NCBI RefSeq assembly: GCF_003205615.1 | Contig: NZ_PYBV01000023.1 | Location: 47,684-111,683, forward strand | Direction of reading: 5' to 3' | DNA: 64,000 bases | DNA from: Micromonospora arborensis | Lineage (GTDB): Bacteria > Actinomycetota > Actinomycetes > Mycobacteriales > Micromonosporaceae | In this document: piece after piece, positions 41,534 to 49,298 of the stretch | Layout of the letters: each line of letters begins with the position of its first letter | How positions within the stretch are numbered: position 1 is the first letter of the stretch | Made by a program: the position numbers and the translations under genes | The notes under the pieces: model-generated | Databases searched by the model: none | The model's input: the letters and a program-made list of their open reading frames with translations, nothing else | What the model was told of the DNA's origin: nothing

Positions 41534-43954
41534 TCACTCGGGCAGGTTCGCCAACACCACGTCGAGCACCCGGACGGCGTCCGGTTTGGAGAGCGGGTTG
41601 TTGCCGTTGCCGCATTTCGGCGACTGCACACAGGACGGGCAGCCGGTCTCGCAGCCGCACTCGGCGATCGCGTCCCGGGTGGCCCGCAGCCACGCCGAGG
41701 CCGTCCGGTACGCCCGCTCGGCGAACCCGGCGCCGCCCGGGTGCCCGTCGTAGACGAAGACGGTCGGCGCCTCGGTGTCCTGGTGAACCGCTGTGGAGAG
41801 CCCGCCGATGTCCCACCGGTCGCAGGTGGCCATCAGCGGCAGCAGGCCGATCGCCGCGTGTTCGGCAGCGTGCAGCGCACCCGGCACGTCCGCCGCCTGG
41901 ACCCCGGCGGCAGCCAACGACTGCGGTGACAGGGTGAACCAGACCGCCACCGTCCGCAGCTCCCGGGTGGGCAGGTCGAGCGGCCGGGTGTCGATCACCT
42001 CGCCGGTGGCGATCCGCCGCCGCTGGTACGACACCACCTGACTGGTCACGTCCACCTCGCCGAGGAACATGCCGACCGGTCCGGCGTCCACGTAGGAACG
42101 CACCGACACCACCGACAGGTCAGTGACGTCACGGGCGTGGGTGGACCAGTCCGGTTCCTCGGTGTGCACCAGCGCGCAGCCGTCGGCGAGGTCGAGGTCG
42201 TCGACCACGTACGAGACTCCCTGGTGCAGGTAGACCGCGCCGGGATGGAGCAGGAAGTGCGAGGAACCGCCGTCGACCGTGCCGAGTAGTCGCCCCGTGG
42301 CCGATTCCACGACGGCGACCGGGGCGCCGCCCTCGCCGCGCAGGTCCACCTCGGGCCGCTCCCGGTGCCGCCAGTACCAGCCGGTGGGCCGCTGCCGCAG
42401 CGCCCCCGCCGCCACCAGCTCGTCGATCGCCTCCTTCGCCCCGTCGCCGAAGAGCGCCAGGTCGGCCGGTGTGAGGGGTGCCTCGACGGCGGCGCAGGCG
42501 AGCTGCGGTGCCAGCACGTACGGGTTGGCCGGGTCGAGCACCGTCGCCTCCACCGGGGCGCCGAAGATCGCCTCCGGGTGGTGCACCAGGTAGGTGTCCA
42601 GCGGGTCGTCCCGGGCGACCAGCACGGCGAGAGCCTCCTGCCCGGAACGCCCGGCGCGGCCCGCCTGCTGCCACAGTGACGCCCGGGTGCCCGGGTAACC
42701 GCAGATCAGCACCGCGTCCAGCCCGACCAGGTCCACGCCGAGCTCCAACGCGTTGGTGGAGGCCAGGCCGAGCAGGTCGCCGTGCAGCAGCGCCCGTTCC
42801 AGCTCACGCCGCTCCTCACGCAGGTAACCGCCCCGGTAGGCGGCGACCCGGTCGCCGAGCCCCGGCACCGCGTCGTCCAGCGACCGGCGTGCGTTGGCCG
42901 CCACGACCTCGGCGCCCTTGCGGGAGCGGACGAACGCGAGCGTGCGTACCCCCTCGGCGACCGTGTCGGCGAGCAGGTCCGCGGTCTCGCGCAGCGCCGA
43001 CCGGCGGACCTGGTGGAGGTCGTCGTGGTCGCCCGTCGCCTGCGGAGGCACCGGGGTGGGGGAGCCCGAGTCGGGCGGCAACAGCGGCGGCTCCCAGAGG
43101 GCGAAGGTCACCCCGCCGCGCGGTGAGGCGTCCTCGGTGACCGCCGTCACCGGCAGGCCGGTCAGCCGCCCGGCGGCGGTCGCCGGGTCACCGGAGGTCG
43201 CCGAGGCGAGCACGAACACCGGAGTGGCCCCGAACCGGGCGCACTGTCGGCGCAGCCGACGCAGCACGTGCGCCACGTGCGAGCCGAACACCCCCCGGTA
43301 GGTGTGGCACTCGTCGATCACCACGTACGCGAGGCGACGCAGGAAACCGGCCCACTGGGCGTGCCCGGGCAGGATGCCGTGATGCAGCATGTCGGGGTTG
43401 GTCAGCACGAACCGGGAGTGCCGGCGGATCCACTCCCGCTCGGCACGCGGAGTGTCGCCGTCGTAGCAGGCTGGGCGTACCCCCTCCAGGTCCAGCGCGG
43501 CGACGGCCCGCAGCTGGTCGGCGGCGAGCGCCTTGGTCGGCGCCAGGTACAGCACGGTGGCCCGGGGGTCGGCGAGCAGGGTGGCCAGCGCCGGGAGTTG
43601 GTACGCCAGTGACTTGCCCGACGCGGTGCCGGTGGCGACCACCACGTGCTCGCCACCGTACGCCAGGTTGGCTGCCTCGGCCTGGTGTTGCCAGGGCGCG
43701 ACGACCCCGCGTCGGGCGAACGCCGCGCGCAGCTCCACCGGCGCCCACGACGGCCACGGCGCGGGCACCCCGGCGCGGGCCGGCACCCGCTCGACGTGGG
43801 TGACCGGGTCGCCGGCACCCCGGGCGCGCAGCCGGCGCAGCAGGTCCGCAGGCGATGGCCCGGGGCCGGGACCAGCGGATACGGTTGCGGCGGGCGACGA
43901 CTCCAGGTCTGGGTGCGGCGTGCGCCGCGCCGAGCTGAAGTCGTTGGTGGTCAC
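41534..43954 (-). CDS. DEAD/DEAH-box helicase with C-terminal DUF1998/MZB domain (MrfA-like)
   Basis: 806 residues from GTG 43954 (MTTNDFSSARRTPHPDLES); other starts are possible. Helicase motifs in order: Q-type APWQHQAEAAN, motif I GTASGKS, motif Ia YLAPTKALAADQL, motif II DECH in VVIDECHTYRG, motif III ASATSG, then LEGV and motif VI QQAGRAGRSG. The C-terminus has the four-Cys cluster C-E-T-G-C-P-S-C-V-Q-S-P-K-C-G, the metal-binding MZB part of MrfA/YprA-type helicases. B. subtilis MrfA repairs mitomycin crosslinks. A DNA-repair role here is inferred. It is divergent from the bldG-type gene, as in Streptomyces. Confidence 0.92.
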   Translation of the reverse strand: MTTNDFSSARRTPHPDLESSPAATVSAGPGPGPSPADLLRRLRARGAGDPVTHVERVPARAGVPAPWPSWAPVELRAAFARRGVVAPWQHQAEAANLAYGGEHVVVATGTASGKSLAYQLPALATLLADPRATVLYLAPTKALAADQLRAVAALDLEGVRPACYDGDTPRAEREWIRRHSRFVLTNPDMLHHGILPGHAQWAGFLRRLAYVVIDECHTYRGVFGSHVAHVLRRLRRQCARFGATPVFVLASATSGDPATAAGRLTGLPVTAVTEDASPRGGVTFALWEPPLLPPDSGSPTPVPPQATGDHDDLHQVRRSALRETADLLADTVAEGVRTLAFVRSRKGAEVVAANARRSLDDAVPGLGDRVAAYRGGYLREERRELERALLHGDLLGLASTNALELGVDLVGLDAVLICGYPGTRASLWQQAGRAGRSGQEALAVLVARDDPLDTYLVHHPEAIFGAPVEATVLDPANPYVLAPQLACAAVEAPLTPADLALFGDGAKEAIDELVAAGALRQRPTGWYWRHRERPEVDLRGEGGAPVAVVESATGRLLGTVDGGSSHFLLHPGAVYLHQGVSYVVDDLDLADGCALVHTEEPDWSTHARDVTDLSVVSVRSYVDAGPVGMFLGEVDVTSQVVSYQRRRIATGEVIDTRPLDLPTRELRTVAVWFTLSPQSLAAAGVQAADVPGALHAAEHAAIGLLPLMATCDRWDIGGLSTAVHQDTEAPTVFVYDGHPGGAGFAERAYRTASAWLRATRDAIAECGCETGCPSCVQSPKCGNGNNPLSKPDAVRVLDVVLANLPE

Positions 43955-44093
43955 GCCCTGCACTCTCGCACTGGTGTTCGGAGATGAAAAGTCGGGCCCG
44001 GGGGTAAGGGGAAGCTTCGCTGGCGTCCGCAGGCCGCACCGGCGGTAGTGGTTAGATGCCCACGAGAGTTTACGGCTCTGGCGAGGAGGACCG

Positions 44094-44450
44094 ATGGAGC
44101 TGTCGCTGGCGACCCGCACCGTGGTCGAGCACACGGTGCTCGAGGTCGGTGGTGAGGTGGACGTCTACACCGCGCCCCGACTCCGTGAACGACTCCTCGA
44201 GTTGATCGATGGTGGCGCCCGTCACGTGGTGGTCGACCTCGGTCGGGTGGACTTCCTCGACTCCACCGGGTTGGGCGTGCTGGTCGGCGCGCTCAAGCGG
44301 CTCCGCTCGGCCGGCGGTTCGTTCGCCCTGGTCTGCGACAAGGAGCCACTGCTCAAGATCTTCCGGATCACCGCACTGGACCAGGTGTTCCCACTGCACC
44401 CGACGGTCGACGCGGCGATCAGCGCCGACTCGGCGGGCGCCGACGCGTGA
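44094..44450 (+). CDS. bldG: STAS-domain anti-anti-sigma factor, BldG-type
   Basis: 118 residues from ATG 44094, with GAGGAGG upstream. A single STAS domain: VVEHTVLEVGGEVDVYTAPR, then HVVVDLGRVDFLDSTGLGVL, where Ser57 in D-S-T-G is the phosphorylation site, and FALVCDKEPLLKIFRITALD. The sequence and position (helicase upstream, serine-kinase-like gene overlapping downstream, hppA/topA/tmk beyond) match Streptomyces bldG, which controls development and antibiotic production. Assigned as an orthologue by motif and synteny. Confidence 0.92.
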   Translation: MELSLATRTVVEHTVLEVGGEVDVYTAPRLRERLLELIDGGARHVVVDLGRVDFLDSTGLGVLVGALKRLRSAGGSFALVCDKEPLLKIFRITALDQVFPLHPTVDAAISADSAGADA

Positions 44451-44884
44451 TGGCGACCGTCAGGCTCTCGTTCTCGCCCGCGCCGGTGCACGTTCGCACC
44501 GCCCGCCTGGTCGGCGTTGCCGTCGCCCGGCGTGCCGGGGTCCGGGAGGACCTGCTGGACGAGGTGCGCCTGGCCATCGGCGAGGCGTGCACCCGGGCGG
44601 TCGCCCTGCACCGGCAGTACGGCCTGGCCGACCAGGTGCTGGTGGAGATGTCCGACGGCGGTTCGTACGCGGTGCGGGTGGTGGACCGCGCGCCGATCGA
44701 GGCTGGCATCGGTCTGACCGCGCTGCCGCCGGACGAGTTGGCCAACGAGTCGCTCACCGATGAGGCGCTGACCACTGGCGTCGGGTTCGCGCTGCTCGCC
44801 GGCTTCGTCGAGGACCTGCAGGTGCGTCCGGTCGACGTGGGCATCGGCACCGAGGTGCGGATGGTGTGGCCGGTCGGCCGCTGA
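44450..44884 (+). CDS. anti-sigma regulatory factor (GHKL-like), BldG partner
   Basis: 144 residues from ATG 44450, overlapping the bldG stop (TGATG). The start FSPAPVHVRTARLVGVAVAR and the segment LLDEVRLAIGEACTRAVALH match the RsbW/SCO3548-type ATPase domain. The N-box Asn expected in E-x-x-x-N is Arg49 here (E45-A-C-T-R). A G2-like GVGFALLAGFVEDLQVRP occurs near the C-terminus. Loss of the Mg-coordinating Asn suggests altered ATP binding. In Streptomyces the partner of BldG (SCO3548) binds BldG and sigma factors. The two genes end at a shared terminator. Confidence 0.88.
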   Translation: MATVRLSFSPAPVHVRTARLVGVAVARRAGVREDLLDEVRLAIGEACTRAVALHRQYGLADQVLVEMSDGGSYAVRVVDRAPIEAGIGLTALPPDELANESLTDEALTTGVGFALLAGFVEDLQVRPVDVGIGTEVRMVWPVGR

Positions 44885-44899
44885 CCCGAGCCTGTTCGT

Positions 44900-44929
44900 A
44901 GGCCGCATCCCCGATTGGGGGTGCGGCCT
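44900..44929 (+). terminator. terminator of bldG operon
   Basis: A 13-bp stem AGGCCGCATCCCC with GGGGGTGCGGCCT (one G-T pair), short loop, followed by TGTTTGCAT. Starts 16 bp after the stop. The 270 bp from here to hppA hold only its upstream region. Confidence 0.85.
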
Positions 44930-45202
44930 TGTTTGCATGGACCGGTCCCTATATCAGATTTCGTTTCATAACACAGCGACGAAGATCATCGCGACACGGT
45001 GGCACCTGCGTGTGACCTCCGACACTGCGGAGGGCTACAGTACCCGGGTTGTCAGCAAGTGACCCATCCCGCAGCCAGCGGGTATGGGTGTTCATCGCTG
45101 GTCCGCTGGGGTGGGTTGGCGCGCGCTTGCGAGTCCGCATCCAGGCGTCGGTCGGTGCGTCTCCACTCACCGGCGCGAGTGTTCGGTAACAGGAGGACAC
45201 AG

Positions 45203-47563
45203 ATGTCCGAGACCTTGGCCGCCGACGGCGGCGGGCTTTCCCTTACCGGAAGCAATGTCACCTACGTCGTCATCGCCGCGGTTGTCGCGCTGGTGGCGCT
45301 CGGTTTCGCTGCCGCCCTCACAAAGACGGTGCTGGCCGCCGGCAAGGGCACCAACAAAATGCAGGAGATCTCGGGGGCGGTCCAGGAGGGCGCCTCGGCC
45401 TACCTGCTCCGCCAATTCCGTACTCTGGCGATCTTCGTCGTCATCGCCGTGGTGCTGCTCTTCCTGCTGCCGGTGCACGACACCGATGGCAACGTGACCG
45501 CGGTGAAGATCGGTCGTTCCCTCTTCTTCGTGCTGGGCGCCCTGTTCAGCGCGTTCATCGGCGGTGCCGGCATGTGGCTGGCCACCCGCGCCAACCTGCG
45601 CGTGGCCGCCGCCGCGAGGGAGCGGGAAGGTGGTCGCGAGACGGCCATGAAGATCGCGTTCCGGACCGGCGGCGTCGTCGGCTTCCTCACCGTCGGCCTC
45701 GGCCTCTTCGGTGCGGCGCTGGTCGTCCTGGTCTACCGGGGTGACGCGCCGACCGTGCTGGAGGGCTTCGGCTTCGGTGCCGCGCTGCTCGCGATGTTCA
45801 TGCGGGTCGGCGGCGGCATCTTCACCAAGGCCGCCGACGTCGGCGCCGACCTGGTCGGAAAGGTCGAGCAGGGCATCCCCGAGGACGACCCGCGCAACGC
45901 CGCCACCATCGCCGACAACGTCGGCGACAACGTCGGTGACTGCGCCGGCATGGCCGCCGACCTGTTCGAGTCGTACGCGGTGACGCTGGTCGCCGCGCTG
46001 ATCCTCGGCCGCGCCGCGTTCGGCGAGGAGGGCCTGGTCTTCCCGCTGATCATCTCCACCATCGGCGTGCTGATCGCGATCGTCGGCGTCTTCATCACCC
46101 GGCTGCGCGCGTCCGACCGGAGCGGCCTGACCGCGATCAACCGGGCGTTCTACCTCTCGGCCGTGCTCTCCGCGGTGCTGGTGGCGATCGCCGCCTACGC
46201 GTACCTGCCGGCCACCTTCGGCGAGTTCGACGACGGCCTCACCGACGCCTCCGGCAACCCGCGGCTGGTGGCCATCGGCGCGGTGGTGATCGGCATCGTG
46301 CTGGCCGCCGCGATCCAGGCGCTGACCGGCTACTTCACCGAGACCAACCGGCGACCGGTGCAGGACATCGGCAAGAGCTCGCAGACCGGCGCGGCGACCG
46401 TGATCCTGGCCGGCATCAGCATCGGTCTGGAGTCGGCGGTCTACTCGGCGTTGCTGATCGGCGCCGGTGTCTTCGGGGCGTTCCTCCTCGGCGGCAGCTC
46501 CATCACGCTGTCGCTGTTCGCGGTGGCACTGGCCGGTACCGGTCTGCTCACCACGGTCGGCGTGATCGTCGCGATGGACACCTTCGGGCCGATCTCCGAC
46601 AACGCCCAGGGCATCGCCGAGATGTCCGGCGACATCGACGAGCACGGCGCTCGTACGCTCACCGAGCTGGACGCGGTGGGCAACACCACCAAGGCGATCA
46701 CCAAGGGCATCGCGATCGCCACGGCGGTGCTCGCCGCGACCGCGCTGTTCGGCTCGTACACCGACACGCTCACCACCGCGTACGCGGACGCTGGCGTGGG
46801 CGATGTCGGGACGGAGATCCTCAACTCGCTGAACGTGGCGAACCCGCGCAACCTGGTCGGCCTGATCATCGGTGCGGCGGTGGTCTTCCTCTTCTCCGGG
46901 CTCGCCATCAACGCGGTGTCCCGCTCGGCGGGTGCCGTGGTGATGGAGGTTCGCCGGCAGTTCCGTGAGCTGCCCGGCATCATGGACGGCACCCAGCGCC
47001 CGGAGTACGGCAAGGTCGTCGACATCTGCACCCGGGACGCGCAGCGCGAGCTGATGACCCCCGGCCTGCTCGCCATCCTGGCGCCGATCGCGGTCGGCTT
47101 CGGCCTCGGGCCCGGCGCGCTCGCGGCGTACCTGGCCGGTGCGATCGGCGCCGGCACGCTGATGGCGGTCTTCCTGTCCAACTCCGGTGGAGCCTGGGAC
47201 AACGCCAAGAAGATGGTCGAGGACGGCGCGTACGGCGGCAAGGGCTCCGAGGCGCACGCCGCCACGGTCATCGGCGACACCGTCGGTGACCCGTTCAAGG
47301 ACACCGCCGGCCCGGCGATCAACCCGCTGATCAAGGTGATGAACCTGGTCTCGCTGCTGATCGCGCCCGCCGTGGTGGCGTGGAGCGTCGGCGACGACCG
47401 CAACGTCGGCCTGCGGGTCGGCATCGCCCTGGTCGCGACGCTGATCATCGTGGCGTCGGTGGTGTTCAGCAAGCGCAAGGGCATCGCGATGTCCGACTCC
47501 GACGTCGATGGCAACACCGGCGCGGGCAGCACCGACCACCGGCCGGAGACGGTCAACGCCTGA
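45203..47563 (+). CDS. hppA: membrane-bound proton-pumping pyrophosphatase, K+-independent type
   Basis: 786 residues from ATG 45203, with AGGAGG 8 bases upstream. About 16 membrane helices. The PPi-binding acidic motifs are DVGADLVGKVEQGIPEDDPR and NVGDNVGDCAGMAADLFESY, with a C-terminal GDTVGDPFKDTAGPAINPLI. The segment GNTTKAITKGIAIATA has Lys where K+-dependent enzymes have Ala, which marks the K+-independent H+-pumping subclass. The enzyme couples PPi hydrolysis to proton export. An unusually long Gly/Asp C-terminal tail ends the protein. Monocistronic with its own terminator. Confidence 0.97.
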   Translation: MSETLAADGGGLSLTGSNVTYVVIAAVVALVALGFAAALTKTVLAAGKGTNKMQEISGAVQEGASAYLLRQFRTLAIFVVIAVVLLFLLPVHDTDGNVTAVKIGRSLFFVLGALFSAFIGGAGMWLATRANLRVAAAAREREGGRETAMKIAFRTGGVVGFLTVGLGLFGAALVVLVYRGDAPTVLEGFGFGAALLAMFMRVGGGIFTKAADVGADLVGKVEQGIPEDDPRNAATIADNVGDNVGDCAGMAADLFESYAVTLVAALILGRAAFGEEGLVFPLIISTIGVLIAIVGVFITRLRASDRSGLTAINRAFYLSAVLSAVLVAIAAYAYLPATFGEFDDGLTDASGNPRLVAIGAVVIGIVLAAAIQALTGYFTETNRRPVQDIGKSSQTGAATVILAGISIGLESAVYSALLIGAGVFGAFLLGGSSITLSLFAVALAGTGLLTTVGVIVAMDTFGPISDNAQGIAEMSGDIDEHGARTLTELDAVGNTTKAITKGIAIATAVLAATALFGSYTDTLTTAYADAGVGDVGTEILNSLNVANPRNLVGLIIGAAVVFLFSGLAINAVSRSAGAVVMEVRRQFRELPGIMDGTQRPEYGKVVDICTRDAQRELMTPGLLAILAPIAVGFGLGPGALAAYLAGAIGAGTLMAVFLSNSGGAWDNAKKMVEDGAYGGKGSEAHAATVIGDTVGDPFKDTAGPAINPLIKVMNLVSLLIAPAVVAWSVGDDRNVGLRVGIALVATLIIVASVVFSKRKGIAMSDSDVDGNTGAGSTDHRPETVNA

Positions 47564-47578
47564 CCCGGCACCGGCACA

Positions 47579-47612
47579 GGTCCCCGGTCGACGTCCGCGT
47601 CGACCGGGGACC
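47579..47612 (+). terminator. terminator of hppA
   Basis: A perfect 15-bp stem GGTCCCCGGTCGACG with its complement around TCCG, 15 bp after the stop codon. Confidence 0.85.
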
Positions 47613-47664
47613 CCGGCCGTCCGGACCGGTGCCACACCTCCCCAAAGGCCGTACGCTGCAACGC

Positions 47665-48207
47665 ATGCGTACGTGCCGGGCGTCTGCCGCCGGAAAGCTC
47701 ACGGTGGTCCTGGCCACGGTTGTCGTCGTCCTTGCCGGCTGCGGCGGAGGCCCCAGCCCACGGGCCTGGGCGGCCTCGGTCTGCGGGGCGCTCACCCCGT
47801 GGCGCTCCGAGATCAGCAAGTTGACCAGCAGCACGGATGAGCAGATGACCGCGCAGACCACGCCGGCGCAGGCCAAGGAGAACCTGGTGCGGCTCTTCGC
47901 CGGGGCGGAGCAGGCGAGCGAGGCCGCGCGCCGCAAGGTGGAGAAGGCTGGCGTCCCGGAGACCGACAACGGCGAGGCCATCTCCGCCGGTTTCCGCAGC
48001 TCACTGGGGAAGATGCGGGACGCCTACGGCCGTGCCCGGGACACCATCGACGGCTTGGGCATCGGCGAGCCGACCGTCTTCTATGACGGCGTGCGGGCCG
48101 CGGTGGAGACCCTCAACGCGGAGTACGACGCGAGTGCCCTGGACACCAGCAAGCTCAACTCCGAGGAGTTGAAACAGGCCTTCGACGAGGTGCCGGAGTG
48201 TCGCTGA
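47665..48207 (+). CDS. putative lipoprotein
   Basis: 180 residues from ATG 47665; the frame upstream overlaps hppA and its terminator and is rejected. The signal peptide ends in a lipobox, VVVVLAGC, with Cys26 as the lipidation site. The mature part is helical (WRSEISKLTSSTDEQMTAQT, ARRKVEKAGVPETDNGEAIS) and contains Cys40 and a penultimate Cys that could pair. No catalytic motif. An envelope-associated unknown. Its stop overlaps the next gene by 10 bp. Confidence 0.82.
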   Translation: MRTCRASAAGKLTVVLATVVVVLAGCGGGPSPRAWAASVCGALTPWRSEISKLTSSTDEQMTAQTTPAQAKENLVRLFAGAEQASEAARRKVEKAGVPETDNGEAISAGFRSSLGKMRDAYGRARDTIDGLGIGEPTVFYDGVRAAVETLNAEYDASALDTSKLNSEELKQAFDEVPECR

Positions 48208-48938
48208 GCGGGCTCGGCGATTCCCCGGCGGCGCAGCCGCCGGCGCTGTTCCCCGCCCCCGAGCCCGGCGATCCGGCACCGGGAACGTCGGCCTCCGGCA
48301 CCTCGCGCCGACGCGGCGGGTCGACTCAGCCCGGCCCCGCGCAGACCGAAGACGCGGGCCGACAGCTTGTCTTCTTCGGCGCGGAGGCGGCCGAACCGGC
48401 CGTTGCCGACCTGGCCGGGCTGCTCGCCGGGCCGGGCGAGGTGGTGCGGATGGGCGGCACCGCCCGTCTCTCGGTGCAGGTGGACGCCGCGTGGCGGGTG
48501 CACGTGCTCGTCGCCGAGCTGGCGTCGCGAGGGCTGTCGGCGAGCTGGGAGCCGACCGAGGGTGAGCGACACGCCGTCCGCACGTCGTACACGCGGGTGT
48601 TGAAGCCACTCGCGGCGGCGTGGCTGCACGGGCAGGCGAAACGCCCGCCGGCCACCTTTCACCTGACCGGCCGGCGGCTGCGGCTGTGGCTCGCCGCCGC
48701 CGGGACGCCGGAACCACCGGGCGGCTTCCTGTTGCGGCTCGGCCCGGACGACGCGGAGTGCTGGGAACCGATCGGGGTCGCGCTCGCGGCGGCCGGGCTC
48801 GCGGGCACGCTGGTCAGCCCAGGTGAGGGCGGCCCGGCGTACCGGATCACCGGCCGCCGACGGTTGGGTCGGCTCGCCGAGTTGGTCGGCGGGGCGCCTC
48901 CCGCAGCGCCTGCCGACACGTGGCCGACGCCACCCTGA
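48198..48938 (+). CDS. conserved actinobacterial hypothetical protein
   Basis: 246 residues from GTG 48198, overlapping the lipoprotein gene by 10 bp. After a Pro-rich N-terminus of about 50 residues there are two similar modules. The first has LLAGPGEVVRMGGTARLSVQ and ELASRGLSASWEPTEGERHA. The second has LAAAGLAGTLVSPGEGGPAY and RITGRRRLGRLAELVG. The part ASYTRVLKPLAAAWLHGQAK lies between them. This gene type commonly precedes topA in actinobacteria. No function known. The following 360 bp (48939-49298) contain no gene and should hold the topA promoter. Confidence 0.78.
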   Translation: MSLSGLGDSPAAQPPALFPAPEPGDPAPGTSASGTSRRRGGSTQPGPAQTEDAGRQLVFFGAEAAEPAVADLAGLLAGPGEVVRMGGTARLSVQVDAAWRVHVLVAELASRGLSASWEPTEGERHAVRTSYTRVLKPLAAAWLHGQAKRPPATFHLTGRRLRLWLAAAGTPEPPGGFLLRLGPDDAECWEPIGVALAAAGLAGTLVSPGEGGPAYRITGRRRLGRLAELVGGAPPAAPADTWPTPP

Positions 48939-49298
48939 ACCGGTCATTTCGCCCAGTTTGCCGACCCGGTCGGGACGACGGCCGGTGTCCGGTGCCGGAC
49001 AGCCGGCGGGACGATCCAGGCGGAAAACGGGCGGGTCGGACCTCGGCCGTGGGTCCGCCATCGTCACAGTGACCCGCTTCGAGCCCTACTCACGGTGTAC
49101 GGTGGCGCCGTCCGGCACTCCGAGCGCGGCGGGGCGAGAGTCGACCATCGCGCCGGGGCGGTTTGCCGCCCGCGAAACCCGAAACGCGGGCGGCGCGTTA
49201 CGTTGGACATCCGGACCGCCGGTGCGACGGCGGGGGTCGAAAACCGTCGCTGTCCGGGCGCCGGCAGGCCACGAGCAGGAGTGAGGTCGGGGAGAGAC

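Noticed and set aside
45167..47635. 822-residue minus-strand frame opposite hppA
   Set aside because: Shadow of the pyrophosphatase gene, which is unmistakable on the plus strand.
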